64,000 bases of DNA from Rubrivivax gelatinosus (GTDB lineage: Bacteria > Pseudomonadota > Gammaproteobacteria > Burkholderiales > Burkholderiaceae_C). The stretch lies in NCBI RefSeq assembly GCF_004340905.1, contig NZ_SLXD01000009.1, positions 186,001 to 250,000 on the forward strand. The letters are read 5' to 3'. The position numbers were made by a program, and so were the translations under genes. Each line of letters opens with the position of its first letter. Within the stretch, counting starts at the first letter, position 1. Below, piece after piece: positions 9,403-18,880 of this stretch. The notes under the pieces were generated by a model. It worked only from the letters and a program-made list of their open reading frames with translations, made no database searches and was not told the origin of the DNA.

Positions 9403-9745
9403 CGTGGTCCCCGCGGCGCTGCAGCCGGCCGAGCATCTGGCCGAAGGGCGTCGCGGCGCCGGCGGCCGGCGCGACGGCCTCGTCCTGCGGCGCCATCGTG
9501 TGCAGCGTGCTGATCGCGCCCGGTGTCACGCCGAGCACCAGCCAGCGCCGTTCCTCGCCGCTGCCGACCTCGACGGTGACGATGCGCTGCGTGTTCGACA
9601 GCGGCAGCGCGGCGACGGTGCGCAGGCCGCTCGACGAGGCGTTGCGGCCCATCGGCGTGCGCCGCAGCAGCCACAGTGCCACCGGGATCAGCGCGACGAC
9701 GGCGGCAAACGAGAAGAGGGCGCCGAGCCCGGCGGATGCGTCCAC
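9392..9745 (-). CDS. fliO: Flagellar biosynthesis protein FliO
   Basis: 117 aa. One transmembrane segment near the N-terminus (about 8-26) is followed by a small cytoplasmic domain with [18 protein letters not shown], the recognisable FliO core. FliO helps FliP assemble and is poorly conserved in sequence; position between fliN and fliP supports the call. Confidence 0.88.
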   Translation of the reverse strand: MDASAGLGALFSFAAVVALIPVALWLLRRTPMGRNASSSGLRTVAALPLSNTQRIVTVEVGSGEERRWLVLGVTPGAISTLHTMAPQDEAVAPAAGAATPFGQMLGRLQRRGDHDAR

Positions 9746-9755
9746 GTCGTGGTCC

Positions 9756-10190
9756 TCAGGTGCGCGACAGCCGGCGCATGCGCTCGCTGGGCGTGACGAT
9801 GTCGGTGAGCCGGATGCCGAACTTGTCGTTGACGACCACCACCTCGCCCTGGGCGATGAGGTAGCCGTTGACGAGCACGTCCATCGGCTCGCCGGCCATC
9901 GCGTCGAGCTCGACGACCGAGCCTTGCGCGAGCTGCAGGATGTGCTTGATCGGGATGCGCGTGCGGCCGAGTTCGACGGTGAGCTGGACGGGGATGTCCA
10001 GGATCATGTTGATGTCGTTGCCCGAGCCGGAGGCCGGCACCGACGCGCTGAAGTTGGTGAACGCCGCCGGCGCCACCGTCTCGGCCGGGCCGCGAACCTC
10101 GGAGGCGACCTCGGGTTCCTTGGTCTCGGCCAGCGCCGCAGCCCATTCCGCGGCCATGCGGTCCTCTTCGGACATGTTGGTGTCAGCCAT
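9756..10190 (-). CDS. fliN: Flagellar motor switch protein FliN
   Basis: 144 aa. A charged N-terminal extension (about 1-60, with EEDRMAAEWAAALAETKE) precedes the SpoA/FliN domain with the signature DIPVQLTVELGRTR and VVELDAMAGEPMDVLVNG. It forms the lower C-ring and docks FliH. Starts 8 nt inside the end of fliM. Confidence 0.95.
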   Translation of the reverse strand: MADTNMSEEDRMAAEWAAALAETKEPEVASEVRGPAETVAPAAFTNFSASVPASGSGNDINMILDIPVQLTVELGRTRIPIKHILQLAQGSVVELDAMAGEPMDVLVNGYLIAQGEVVVVNDKFGIRLTDIVTPSERMRRLSRT

Positions 10191-11187
10191 GGTTTTGCTC
10201 TCCGAGCCAGCCCACGTTGGAGCTGGTCAGCAGTCGGTCGATCTTGATCGCGTAGCGGCCGTTGGAGGTGCCGTAGTGGCAGTCGAAGACGGGCACGCCA
10301 TCCACCTTCGCCTTGATCATCGGGTCCAGGTCGAGCTCGATGAAGTCGCCCGGCTTGAACGACAGCAGCTGCTCGACGGTCGCCGGCGCGTGCCCGAGCT
10401 CGGCCACGAGGTCGACCTCGGCGGCCTGGATCTGGTGCTTGAGCAGGTTGACCCAGCGCCGGTCGGGTTCGGCCGAGTCGCCCTGGATCGTCGAGTACAG
10501 GACGTCGCGGATCGGCTCCAGCGTCGAGTACGGGATGCAGAAGTGCACCGCGCCGGAGGTGTCGCCGATCTCCAGCGTGAACGCGGTGGAGACGACGATC
10601 TCGCTGGGCGTGGCGATGTTCGCGAACTGCGGCTGCATCTCCGAGCGCTGGTATTCCAGCTCGAGCGGGTAGATGCCGTGCCAGGCCTTCCTGTACTCGC
10701 TGATGATGCACTCGACGAGGCGCAGGATGACGCGCAGCTCGGTCGGCGAGAAGTCGCGCCCTTCGATGCGCGTGTGGAACTTGCCGGCGCCGCCGAACAG
10801 CGCGTCGATGACGGCGAAGACGACGTTCGGGTCGCAGACGATCAGCCCCGAGCCGCGCAGCGGCTTGACCGACACGAGGTTGAAGTTCGTCGGCACGACG
10901 ATCTCGCGCAGGAAGGCGCTGAACTTCTGCACCTTGATGCCGCCGATCGACACCTCGGGCGACTTGCGGATCAGGTTGAACAGGCCGATGCGGATGTTGC
11001 GGGCGAAACGCTCGTTGATCACCTCCATCGTCGGCATGCGTCCGCGGACGATGCGCTCCTGGGAGGAGAGGTCGTAGTCGCGGATGCCGCCGGCGGTCTG
11101 CTCCTCCTGCTCGAGCTTCTGGCTTTCGCCGGTGATGCCCTGCAGCAGTGCGTCGACTTCGTCCTGCGAGAGGATCTGCTGGTTCAT
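10183..11187 (-). CDS. fliM: Flagellar motor switch protein FliM
   Basis: 334 aa. The first residues include LSQDEVDALLQGI, the short segment that binds phosphorylated CheY. The middle domain has GGxG-type GGAGKFHTRIEGRDFSPTE, which contacts FliG, and the C-terminal SpoA domain pairs with FliN. CheY and CheZ are encoded at 41972-43014, so the target and signal are both present. The start lies 10 nt after fliL. Confidence 0.96.
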   Translation of the reverse strand: MNQQILSQDEVDALLQGITGESQKLEQEEQTAGGIRDYDLSSQERIVRGRMPTMEVINERFARNIRIGLFNLIRKSPEVSIGGIKVQKFSAFLREIVVPTNFNLVSVKPLRGSGLIVCDPNVVFAVIDALFGGAGKFHTRIEGRDFSPTELRVILRLVECIISEYRKAWHGIYPLELEYQRSEMQPQFANIATPSEIVVSTAFTLEIGDTSGAVHFCIPYSTLEPIRDVLYSTIQGDSAEPDRRWVNLLKHQIQAAEVDLVAELGHAPATVEQLLSFKPGDFIELDLDPMIKAKVDGVPVFDCHYGTSNGRYAIKIDRLLTSSNVGWLGEQNHG

Positions 11188-11197
11188 CGAGCGGGTG

Positions 11198-11794
11198 TCA
11201 CTGGATGATGAAGTTGGAGAAGTGCACGGCCGAGATCGGCATCTCCGCTTCCTTCTTCTTTTTCTTCTTCTTCGGCTTGTCCTCGTCGTCGGCGGCAGCC
11301 TCCTCGTCGGGCTCCTCGACCTCGTGGCCCATCGCGCGCGAGGTCTCGCGGCGCACCTGCTCGGCGAACTTGGCCTTGCCTTCGCGGTCCGACAGCTGGG
11401 CGGCGGTCTTGTCGGCCAGCGCCATCAGGATGTTGTTGCGGATCGCCGGCATGTAGGCCTTGATCGTGTCGCCCAGGTGGGCGTCGGCGACTTCCAGCGT
11501 GATGCCCACCTGCGCGTAGCGCTCGGCATCGCGGTCGGCGAGGTTCACGGTGAACGGGTCGAGCGCGACGAAGGTCGGCGCGGCCTTGGGATCGTGCTTC
11601 GCGGCCTTGGCCGGAGCGGCCTCTTCGGTGCCGTCCTCGGCCTCGGCTTCGGTGGCGTTCTTCTTCATCAGGAAGACCGCGGCACCGCCGCCGATCGCCA
11701 GCACGGCGACGAGCGCGCCGACGATGATCAGCAGCTTCTTCTTGCCTTTCTTCGGCGCGACCGCATCGGTTGCGGCGGGGGCGGCGGTGGCCAT
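11198..11794 (-). CDS. fliL: Flagellar basal body-associated protein FliL, with charged insertion
   Basis: 198 aa. A short cytoplasmic N-terminus, one transmembrane helix (about 22-42) and a periplasmic domain that ends PISAVHFSNFIIQ, the expected FliL C-terminus. FliL surrounds the stator and supports torque. Unlike most FliL, it carries an acidic stretch followed by seven consecutive lysines between the long helix and the final beta strand (DNA 11238-11310). First gene of the fliLMNOPQR unit; a class II-like promoter lies 67-103 nt upstream. Confidence 0.9.
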   Translation of the reverse strand: MATAAPAATDAVAPKKGKKKLLIIVGALVAVLAIGGGAAVFLMKKNATEAEAEDGTEEAAPAKAAKHDPKAAPTFVALDPFTVNLADRDAERYAQVGITLEVADAHLGDTIKAYMPAIRNNILMALADKTAAQLSDREGKAKFAEQVRRETSRAMGHEVEEPDEEAAADDEDKPKKKKKKKEAEMPISAVHFSNFIIQ

Positions 11795-11860
11795 CGGGCG
11801 AACTCCTTCCTGTCGGGGCTCCCGTCGTGGCCGATTCGGCCTTCGACGGGCTTGGAAGGG

Positions 11861-11897
11861 ATTATTCGGGTCGCGCCCGCGGCGAAAGCGCCGATAA
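11861..11897 (-). promoter_or_regulatory. Candidate class II flagellar promoter for fliLMNOPQR
   Basis: On the minus strand TTATCGG (11897-11891, inside CCGCTTATCGG) is followed after exactly 24 nt by AATAAT (11866-11861), a 5/6 match to the -10 consensus. The same element and spacing occur before flhB and flgB. FlhDC control is an inference. Confidence 0.5.
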
Positions 11898-11910
11898 GCG
11901 GCCCGAAAGC

Positions 11911-11924
11911 CCGGCTAAAGCCGG
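11911..11924 (-). terminator. Small hairpin after fliK
   Basis: CCGGC-TTTA-GCCGG on the minus strand, followed by GGCTTTCGG, 15 nt after the fliK stop. It may end the fliFGHIJK message just before the fliL promoter; the stem is only 5 bp. Confidence 0.35.
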
Positions 11925-11938
11925 TGCCGGCGCCGCGT

Positions 11939-13015
11939 TCAGGCGTAGGTGTCGAGCACGCCGAGCGTGCGCCGCTGCGGGGGCGCAGCCGCGGCGAGCG
12001 GGTCCTCGCCGCCGTCGCCGCCGCGCACGCCGCCGGCCGAGGCGCTGCCGCGCCCGGCGGGTTCGCCGCCGGCGTCGCGCTCGGCGCCCTGGCGTTGTTC
12101 GAACACGCCGCCGCCGGTCAGCGTCAGGCCGGCCTCCTGCAGCGCGCCGGCCAGCGTCGGCAGCGCCTGTTCGAGCGCCTGGCGCGTGTCGGCCTGCTGC
12201 GCCGCCATCACGACCTTGGCGGTCTGGCCCTCGACCTGGATCTGCACCGTGATCGGGCCCATCTCGGCCGGATTGAGCTGCAGCCTGGCCTCCTGCATGC
12301 CCTCGCGCAGCATCAGGCTGACCTGGGCCGACAGCCCGGGCGCGAAGTCGGGCGAACCGACCGGCGCGGCGATCTGGCCGGCGTAAGGCGTGGCGGTGGC
12401 GGCCGCGCGTGCGTCGGGCGCCGCGGCCTGCTGCGCCGGCGTCTGCGCGGCGGGGGCGGCCAGCGCGGCGAGTTCGGCGCGGAAGTCGGCCCGGCGTTCA
12501 CCGCCGGCGGCACCGGCCTGCGAGAGCTGGGCATCGGCGGCTCCGGCGCGCAGCGCGGCGGCGGCGTCGCCCCGGCCGGCACCGGCGCGTGCGCGGGCAG
12601 GGGCGCCGGCGGCCGCCTCGGTGTCGGCGTCGGCACGCGCCGAGCCGGCGCGTGCGGCGGCCGAACGGGCCGCGGCGGCACGCGCTGCCGGGCTCATCAG
12701 CCCGGCCAGCAAGGCCGAGACGTCCCCCGTGCCGGCTTCGTCGTCGTCGCGCTCGGCCGCGTCGCCACGGCGCTCCTCCTGGCCGTCGGCGCGTGTGGCC
12801 TCTGCCGGGCGTTTGCCCTCGGCGGACTTGCGCCCTGCCTTGTCCTGGCCGCGTTCGGCCTGGCGCGCGTCCTCGGCGCGGCGCGAGCCGGCGCTGTCTC
12901 CGGCGGCGCGGCCGAGTTCACGTGCAAAGGCTCCGGGTTCGTTCTGGCGCGCGGCGGGCGCCGGCGTCGGTGTCGCGGGCGGCGGGGTGACGGGGGCGAG
13001 GGCGGCAGTCGTCAT
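11939..13015 (-). CDS. fliK: Flagellar hook-length control protein FliK
   Basis: 358 aa. The first 240 residues are low-complexity and rich in Ala, Arg, Pro and Gly, as expected of the ruler part. The C-terminal Flg_hook domain has LREGMQEARLQLNPAEMGP and VQIQVEGQTAKVVMAAQQ, which are diagnostic. FliK measures the hook while being secreted and switches FlhB to filament-type export. Last gene of fliFGHIJK, 17 nt after fliJ. Confidence 0.9.
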   Translation of the reverse strand: MTTAALAPVTPPPATPTPAPAARQNEPGAFARELGRAAGDSAGSRRAEDARQAERGQDKAGRKSAEGKRPAEATRADGQEERRGDAAERDDDEAGTGDVSALLAGLMSPAARAAAARSAAARAGSARADADTEAAAGAPARARAGAGRGDAAAALRAGAADAQLSQAGAAGGERRADFRAELAALAAPAAQTPAQQAAAPDARAAATATPYAGQIAAPVGSPDFAPGLSAQVSLMLREGMQEARLQLNPAEMGPITVQIQVEGQTAKVVMAAQQADTRQALEQALPTLAGALQEAGLTLTGGGVFEQRQGAERDAGGEPAGRGSASAGGVRGGDGGEDPLAAAAPPQRRTLGVLDTYA

Positions 13016-13032
13016 GGCGGTCGGGGCTCGGG

Positions 13033-13488
13033 TCAGGGCTGCGCGGATTCGGCCTGCAGGGCGCGCCAGCGGATCTGCTGCGCGGTCTCGTCGGTCTGGC
13101 GCTGGTCACGCCGTGCCTGCACGCGCTGGCGCTCGTGTTCGCGGCGCTCGATGAGCTTGCGCACCGAGGCCACGCGCATCTCGGCGGCCACGAGGCGCTG
13201 GCGCAGGCGCTCGGCGTTGGCCTTGGCGGCGTCGATCTGCTGCTGCTGCTGCACCAGGGCCTCGTCGATGCGGTCACCGAAGCTGCGGTAGCAGTGCAGG
13301 ATCTCGACCGCACCGAGCTGTCGGAACTGCGACGCCCAGCGGTTCTGGTATTCGCCGCGGTAGCCGTCGAGCTGGTCGGCCTGGGCCTGGGCGCGGCGCG
13401 CGTGCTCTTCGGCGCGCTGCGCGGCGGCCTGGATCTGGTCGCGCTCGGATTCGGCCTGTTCGAGCAGGGTGGCCAGGGCGGTCGACAT
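13033..13488 (-). CDS. fliJ: Flagellar export chaperone/stalk protein FliJ
   Basis: 151 aa, almost wholly predicted coiled coil (heptad-rich ALATLLEQAESERDQIQAAA onward), the expected size and shape of FliJ. FliJ inserts in the FliI hexamer and links it to FlhA. Sequence identity in the family is low; position 1 nt upstream-adjacent to fliI makes the call firm. Confidence 0.88.
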   Translation of the reverse strand: MSTALATLLEQAESERDQIQAAAQRAEEHARRAQAQADQLDGYRGEYQNRWASQFRQLGAVEILHCYRSFGDRIDEALVQQQQQIDAAKANAERLRQRLVAAEMRVASVRKLIERREHERQRVQARRDQRQTDETAQQIRWRALQAESAQP

Positions 13489-13489
13489 C

Positions 13490-14899
13490 TCAGCTCCTCA
13501 CGATGGACAGCAGCTCCTTGCGGCTGGCGTCCAGGTTGGCGCACTCGCGCATGTCCTGCTGCAGCAGCGCGACGATTTCGCCGTGCAGCCGCACGGCGGT
13601 GTCGAGCTCGGCGTCGTGGCCGGGCGCATAGGCGCCGAGCTGGATCAGGTCGCGTGCCTTGTTGTACTTGGCCAGCAGCTGGCGCAGCTTGCGCGCGGCC
13701 AGCAGATGCTCCTGCGGCGTGACCGAAGTCATGACTCGCGAGACCGAGCGCTCGACGTCGATGGCTGGGAAGTGGCCCGATTCGGCGAGTTCGCGCGACA
13801 GCACGATGTGGCCGTCCAGGATGCCCCGTGCCGCGTCGGCGATCGGGTCCTGCGGGTCGTCGCCTTCGGTCAGCACGGTGTAGAAGGCGGTGATCGAGCC
13901 GACGCCGTTCAGGCCGTTGCCGCTGCGTTCGACGAGCTGCGGCAGCTTGGCGAAGACGCTGGGCGGGTAGCCCTTGGTCGCCGGCGGCTCGCCGATGGCC
14001 AGCGCGATCTCGCGCTGCGCCATCGCGTAGCGCGTCAGGCTGTCCATCAGCAGCAGCACGTGCTTGCCGCGGTCGCGGAAGTGCTCGGCGATCGCCGTGG
14101 CGTAGCTCGCGCCCTGCATGCGCACCAGCGGCGGCGCGTCGGCCGGCGCGGCGACGACGACGCTGCGGCGGCGGCCCTCGTCGCCGAGGATGTCCTCGAT
14201 GAACTCCTTGACCTCGCGGCCGCGCTCGCCGATCAGGCCGACGACGATGACGTCGGCGGCGGTGTAGCGCGCCATCATGCCCAGCAGCACCGACTTGCCG
14301 ACGCCGGTGCCGGCGAACAGCCCCAGGCGCTGGCCGCGGCCGACGGTCAGCAGCGCGTTGATCGAGCGCACGCCGGTGTCCAGCGCACGGCGCACCGGGT
14401 CGCGGTCCATCGCGTTGATCGGGCGGCGGATCATCGGCTGGGCATGCACGTCGGCGATCGGGCCGCCGCGGTCCAGCGGGTGGCCGTGCGAGTCGACGAC
14501 GCGGCCCAGCAGGCCGTCGCCCATCGGCAGGTGCAGGCCGCGGTCCTCGCTGCGCCGCCAGGGGTGGTTCTCGACGCCGAAACGCGGCGGCACACGCGGC
14601 GCCGGGCGCGGGATGACACGGGCGCCGCTGGCCAGACCGTGCAGGTCGCCGGTGGGCATCAGGAAGGCGCGGTCGCCGTTGAAGCCGACGACCTCGGCCA
14701 GCACCGGCGGCTGTCCCGGCTGGCGGATCTCGCAGATCGAGCCCACCGGCACGCGCACGCCGGCGGCCTCGAGCACCAGGCCGGTGACACGCAGCAGCGT
14801 GCCCACCGCTTCGAGCGGCTGGGGCGCGGCGGCGAAGTCCTGCAGGTCGGCGAGGTAGCGCGACCACTTGCGCGCGCGGGTGTCGGCCACCGGGGTCAT
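13490..14899 (-). CDS. fliI: Flagellum-specific ATPase FliI
   Basis: 469 aa from the ATG at 14899. Walker A is [12 protein letters not shown], Walker [19 protein letters not shown], and the conserved [18 protein letters not shown] segment identifies the flagellar/type III ATPase rather than the F1 beta subunit or Rho. FliI powers unfolding and delivery of export substrates. Start overlaps the end of fliH by 4 nt. Confidence 0.96.
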   Translation of the reverse strand: MTPVADTRARKWSRYLADLQDFAAAPQPLEAVGTLLRVTGLVLEAAGVRVPVGSICEIRQPGQPPVLAEVVGFNGDRAFLMPTGDLHGLASGARVIPRPAPRVPPRFGVENHPWRRSEDRGLHLPMGDGLLGRVVDSHGHPLDRGGPIADVHAQPMIRRPINAMDRDPVRRALDTGVRSINALLTVGRGQRLGLFAGTGVGKSVLLGMMARYTAADVIVVGLIGERGREVKEFIEDILGDEGRRRSVVVAAPADAPPLVRMQGASYATAIAEHFRDRGKHVLLLMDSLTRYAMAQREIALAIGEPPATKGYPPSVFAKLPQLVERSGNGLNGVGSITAFYTVLTEGDDPQDPIADAARGILDGHIVLSRELAESGHFPAIDVERSVSRVMTSVTPQEHLLAARKLRQLLAKYNKARDLIQLGAYAPGHDAELDTAVRLHGEIVALLQQDMRECANLDASRKELLSIVRS

Positions 14900-15618
14900 G
14901 GCGTCGGCTCCCAGGGCTCGTCGCTGCCCAGCACCGAGGCGGCCTGGGTCCAGCGCGACGCGATGCGCGCGTCGATCGAGCCGACGTCGGAGTCGACGAG
15001 CACGCCGCCGCGCTCGATGCTCTCGTCGGCGAGCAGCCGCGCGCCGCGTGCGGTGAGCGCTTCCTCGGCGCCTTCGGCGACCAGCGGCAGGTCGTTCGGA
15101 TGCACGCGCACGGTGATGTGGCGCGCGCTCAGCAGCACGTTGTTGACGGCCTCGGCGGCGACACGCGCCACCAGCGACGGGTCCACGCGCAGCTCGCTGC
15201 GCAGCACCTGGCGCGCCAGCTGCACCGCGGTGCGCGCCACGGCCTCGGCGATCTCGTGGTCGAGCCGGTCGAGCTGGGCGTTGAAGCTGGTGACGACGGC
15301 GCCCACCTGGGACGTGGCCTGCGCCGCGAAGCTCTGCTTGAAGCCTTCGAGCGCGACCAGCCCGTCGCGGTAGCCGTCCTGGTAGCCGGCCTGGCGCGCG
15401 GCGGCGATCTTCGCCTGCCACTCCTCGGGCGTGGGCTCGGGCGGCACCGCCGGCTCGGCCGGCATCTCGGGCTCGGGCTCGCCGTGGAACGAACCGGGCT
15501 TCCAGGCGGCGAAGTCGCCCAGCTCCTCGCGCGGGATGAAACGCGTGTAGGCGCTCGCCGGCTTGCTGCCCTGCGGCGGCGGGACGTTGCGGAAACCGTG
15601 TTTAGAGGAACTGCTCAT
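14896..15618 (-). CDS. fliH: Flagellar assembly protein FliH
   Basis: 240 aa from the ATG at 15618; two GTG codons just upstream (15621-15624) are alternatives. The N-terminal part has [20 protein letters not shown], typical of FliH in Betaproteobacteria, and residues 70-240 resemble the V-ATPase E-like stalk with [19 protein letters not shown]. FliH restrains FliI and ties it to the C-ring. The start lies inside the last codons of fliG. Confidence 0.9.
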   Translation of the reverse strand: MSSSSKHGFRNVPPPQGSKPASAYTRFIPREELGDFAAWKPGSFHGEPEPEMPAEPAVPPEPTPEEWQAKIAAARQAGYQDGYRDGLVALEGFKQSFAAQATSQVGAVVTSFNAQLDRLDHEIAEAVARTAVQLARQVLRSELRVDPSLVARVAAEAVNNVLLSARHITVRVHPNDLPLVAEGAEEALTARGARLLADESIERGGVLVDSDVGSIDARIASRWTQAASVLGSDEPWEPTP

Positions 15619-16609
15619 CACCACCCGTGCTCAGCATGATCTGCCCTTCGTCGGCCAGGCGGCGGACGGTCTTGAGCATCTCCTTCTGTTCGGCCTCGAC
15701 CTCGGACAGGCGCACCGGGCCGCGGGACTCGAGGTCCTCGCGCAGCGTCTCGGCCGCGCGCGTGGACATGTTCTTGAAGATCTTCTCGCGCAGCCCCGGC
15801 GTGGCGCCCTTGAGCGCGACGATCAGCGACTCGGACTGCACCTCGCGCAGCAGCGCCTGGATGCCCTTGTCGTCGATCTTCTCCAGGTCGTCGAAGGTGA
15901 ACATGTTGTCCATGATCTTCTGCGCCAGCTCGTTGTCGGCCTCGCGCACGAAGTCCAGCACCGAGGTCTCGACCGAGCTGCCCAGCATGTTGAGGATCTC
16001 GGCGGCGGCCTTGACGCCGCCGAGCGTGCTCTTCTTCATGCGGTCGCCGCCGGCGAGCACCTTGCTCATCACCTCGTTGAGGTCCTTCAGCGCCGCCGGC
16101 TGGATGCCGTCGAGCGTGGCGATGCGCACCAGCACCTCGTTCCTCTGGCGCTCGACGAACTGCTTGAGCACCTCGGCGGCCTGGTCGGACTCCAGGTGCA
16201 CCAGGATCGCCGCGACGATCTGCGGGTGCTCGTGGCGCAGCAGCTCGGCCACCGAGCTGGCGTCCATCCACTTCAGGCTCTCGATGCCGGTGACGTCGCT
16301 GCCCTGCAGGATGCGGTCGATCAGCAGCGCCGCCTTGTCCTCGCCCAGCGCCTTGCGCAGCACCGACTTCACGTACTCGTCGGTGTCGGGCACGAGCATG
16401 TGCTCGCGCTCGGCGACCTCGGTGAACTTGTCCAGGATGGTGTCGACGCGCTCGCGCGACACGGCCTTCATCTTGGCGATCGTCTCGCCCAGGCGCTGCA
16501 CTTCCTTCGGGGCGAGGTGCTTGAAGACCTCGGCGGCCTCCTCCTCGCCCAGCGACATCAGCAGGATCGCGGCGTCTTCCAGCCCGTCGTCGTCCATCGG
16601 CGCGGCCAT
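15602..16609 (-). CDS. fliG: Flagellar motor switch protein FliG
   Basis: 335 aa, the standard length. Armadillo-like N and middle domains include AAILLMSLGEEEAAEVFKHL and the EHPQIVA(A/M)IL motif. The C-terminal torque domain carries the charged helix MFTFDDLEKIDDKGIQALLR. FliG joins the MS ring to the C-ring and meets MotA. 12 nt downstream of fliF. Confidence 0.97.
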   Translation of the reverse strand: MAAPMDDDGLEDAAILLMSLGEEEAAEVFKHLAPKEVQRLGETIAKMKAVSRERVDTILDKFTEVAEREHMLVPDTDEYVKSVLRKALGEDKAALLIDRILQGSDVTGIESLKWMDASSVAELLRHEHPQIVAAILVHLESDQAAEVLKQFVERQRNEVLVRIATLDGIQPAALKDLNEVMSKVLAGGDRMKKSTLGGVKAAAEILNMLGSSVETSVLDFVREADNELAQKIMDNMFTFDDLEKIDDKGIQALLREVQSESLIVALKGATPGLREKIFKNMSTRAAETLREDLESRGPVRLSEVEAEQKEMLKTVRRLADEGQIMLSTGGDEQFL

Positions 16610-16621
16610 CGGATCCTCCCG

Positions 16622-18286
16622 TCAGGCGGCTTCGCCGCTGACCCAGCCGCGAACGATGTTCGCGACCGCGGCCGGGTTGTCGCGCGCCAGCTTGCGCGCG
16701 GCCTCCAGCTTGTCGTTGGAGCGCGGGGCCTCCAGCGCCGGCAGCTGGTCGGGGCCGGGCAGCGCGGCGCCGCCGTCGACGAGCTCGTCGACGGTCTCGC
16801 CCTTGACCGGCTCGGGCTTGGCGGTCGCGGCCCGGATCGCCGGGCGGATCAGCGTGAAGGCGACGATCAGCGCGACGAGCACCAGCGCCGCCGGCGTCGC
16901 GCCGCTGCGCAGCAGCTCCAGCACCCAGGGCTGCTGCCACAGCGGCACTTCCTCGGCCTCGGGTGCCTTCTCGACGCGGAACGGGGCGTTGACGACGCGC
17001 ACCGAGTCGCCGCGCTCCTTGCTGAAGCCGATGCCCTGCTCGACGAGCGAGGTGAGCTTGTCCAGCTCCTCCTGCGACAGCGGCGTGCTCGTCGGCTTGC
17101 CCTTGCCGTCGACGCCGGTGCGGTGGTTGACGACGACGGCGGCGTTCAGGCGGCGCACGGTGCCGGTGGCACCGCGGATCACGCGCACCGTCTTGTCGAC
17201 CTCGTAACGCGTCTCGGCGTCACGCTGGCCGTTGCCCCCGGCGGCGCCGCCGTTGGCCGCCTGCAGCGCCTGCGCCGGGCCGTTGATCGGCGCGGACGCC
17301 GGCACCGGCGGCTGGTTGCTGACCGCGCCGGGCACGCCGGTGGGCACGTTGGCCCCCGGGCGGCTGGATTCGGACACGCGCGAGGCGCGCACCGCCGCGG
17401 CGTTCTCGCCCTGGTTGGGCTTGAACTCCTCGGAGGTCTGCTCGGTCTGGGAGAAGTCGACCTCGGCGGTGACGGTGGCGCGCAGGTTGTCGCGGCCGAG
17501 CACCGGCTCGAGCAGGTCGTTGACGCGGCGCAGGTAGGTCGCCTCGACCTCGCGCACGTACTGCAGCTGCTGGGTGTCCAGGCCCTGGGCGGCGTTGTCC
17601 TGGCTGGACAGCAGCGTGCCGTCGCCGTCGAGCACGCTGACGGCCTTGGCGGCGAGCTCGGGCACGCTGGAGGACACCAGGTGCACGATGCCGGCGAGCT
17701 GGGCGCGGTCCAGCGTGTGGCCCGGGCGCAGCGTCAGCACGACCGAGGCCGAGGGCTTCTGCTGTTCGCGGAAGAAGCCGTTCTGGTTGGGCAGCGCCAG
17801 GTGCACGCGCGCCGTCTCCACCGAGGACAGCGTCTGGATGGTGCGCGTGAGCTCGCCTTCGAGCGCACGCTGCAGGTTGATGCGTTCCTGGCCCTGGGTC
17901 TGGCCGAAGGCGGTCTTGTCGAGCAGCTCGTAGCCGGTGATCGAGCCCTTGGGCAGGCCGGCGGCGCTGAGCTTCAGGCGCAGGTCGTAGACCTGGCGGG
18001 CGGGCACCATGATCGTGGCGCCGCCTTCGCTGAAGCGGTAGGGCACGTTCATCTGCGCCAGCTTCTCGACGATGGCGCCGCCGTCCTTCTCGCCGACGTT
18101 GGCGAAGAGCACGCGGTACTCGTCCTGCTTCAGCGACAGCGCCAGCACGACGACGATCGCCAGCAGCGCGGCGATGCCGATGCCGGCCATCGCCTTGGTC
18201 TTCATCGGCAGCGCCATCAGGCGCGCACCGAAGCCGGGCGGCGTCTCGGGCACGAGCGGGGGTTGCGCAACGACGGCAGTCTCCAT
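16622..18286 (-). CDS. fliF: MS-ring protein FliF
   Basis: 554 aa. First transmembrane helix about 30-50 (AGIGIAALLAIVVVLALSL), ring-building motifs with the conserved SGxY-type RVLFANVGEKDGGAIVEKL and ANQNGFFREQQKPSASVVL-like region, second transmembrane helix about 455-475 and a C-terminal FliG-binding tail. First gene of fliFGHIJK and divergent from fliE. Confidence 0.96.
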   Translation of the reverse strand: METAVVAQPPLVPETPPGFGARLMALPMKTKAMAGIGIAALLAIVVVLALSLKQDEYRVLFANVGEKDGGAIVEKLAQMNVPYRFSEGGATIMVPARQVYDLRLKLSAAGLPKGSITGYELLDKTAFGQTQGQERINLQRALEGELTRTIQTLSSVETARVHLALPNQNGFFREQQKPSASVVLTLRPGHTLDRAQLAGIVHLVSSSVPELAAKAVSVLDGDGTLLSSQDNAAQGLDTQQLQYVREVEATYLRRVNDLLEPVLGRDNLRATVTAEVDFSQTEQTSEEFKPNQGENAAAVRASRVSESSRPGANVPTGVPGAVSNQPPVPASAPINGPAQALQAANGGAAGGNGQRDAETRYEVDKTVRVIRGATGTVRRLNAAVVVNHRTGVDGKGKPTSTPLSQEELDKLTSLVEQGIGFSKERGDSVRVVNAPFRVEKAPEAEEVPLWQQPWVLELLRSGATPAALVLVALIVAFTLIRPAIRAATAKPEPVKGETVDELVDGGAALPGPDQLPALEAPRSNDKLEAARKLARDNPAAVANIVRGWVSGEAA

Positions 18287-18402
18287 GGCAGGAGATTCTT
18301 CGCTGCCGGATGCCGTTGCGGTGGCACGAGAAAACCGGCAAAGACTCGCCTGTTCGCGCCTTCGGTGGCGGCAGGCCGCCCCTACAGTGCGTCATCGGCA
18401 TC

Positions 18403-18738
18403 ATGGACCTCAAACTCAAGCCCTTCGACTTCAACCAGGCAGTGGCCCGCGCCGGGCTGCGGCCCGACGGCACGCCGCTGGTCGGCAAGGCCGAGGCGCC
18501 GGCGGCCGTCGGCGGCGGCAACTTCCGCTCGGCGATGGCCGAGGCGCTGCAGGACGTGAGCCGCAACCAGCTCGAGGCGCAGCGCATGCAGCGCGAGGTG
18601 GCGCTGGACAATCCGACCGTCAGCCTCGAGGAGACGATGGTCGCGATGCAGAAGGCGCAGCTGGGGTTCCAGGCCACGCTGCAGGTGCGCAACCGCCTGG
18701 TCTCGGCTTACACCGAGATCATGAACATGCAGGTGTAG
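18403..18738 (+). CDS. fliE: Flagellar hook-basal body complex protein FliE
   Basis: 111 aa from the ATG at 18403, with the C-terminal half NPTVSLEETMVAMQKAQLGF and VRNRLVSAYTEIMNMQV, which is the FliE signature. FliE joins the MS ring to the rod. Upstream in-frame codons to 18310 look non-coding. It is transcribed away from fliF; the 116-nt gap holds no clear sigma-28 motif and no copy of the CCGCTTATCGG element. Confidence 0.95.
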   Translation: MDLKLKPFDFNQAVARAGLRPDGTPLVGKAEAPAAVGGGNFRSAMAEALQDVSRNQLEAQRMQREVALDNPTVSLEETMVAMQKAQLGFQATLQVRNRLVSAYTEIMNMQV

Positions 18739-18835
18739 GCCCCCCGTAGCGCCTTCGGCGCTCCCCCCCAGGGGGGCGACGCCGACGGCCGGGCGGAGCC
18801 CGGCCGTGGCGTCAGCTTGGTGGGATGTTTGCGTG
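18739..18835. repeat. GC-rich REP-like intergenic repeat (copy C)
   Basis: Contains CTCCCCCCAGGGGGGCGACG then a second inverted repeat around GGCCGGGCGGAGCCCGGCC. It resembles the elements at 38177-38249, 40894-40968 and 43117-43195 (CCCCC...GGGGG core plus a GACGG..CCGG..GGAGCCGG arm). Here it separates the convergent fliE and GGDEF/EAL genes and may also stop transcription. Confidence 0.6.
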
Positions 18836-18880
18836 CCTCGGGCGGAGCGCGGCCGGGCAGGCCGATTCTTTGTCCTCGGG

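Noticed and set aside
13490..14899. Assignment as F1 ATPase beta subunit or Rho
   Set aside because: The [18 protein letters not shown] segment and the position between fliH and fliJ are specific to FliI.
18287..18402. Sigma-54 promoter between fliF and fliE (TGGCACG at 18332)
   Set aside because: No TTGCA-type -12 element at the required distance on either strand; nearest GC is displaced by one to three bases.
15563..18559. 998-codon open frame on the plus strand opposite fliG and fliF
   Set aside because: Shadow of fliG and fliF; composition is RH/AV-rich and no motif is seen.
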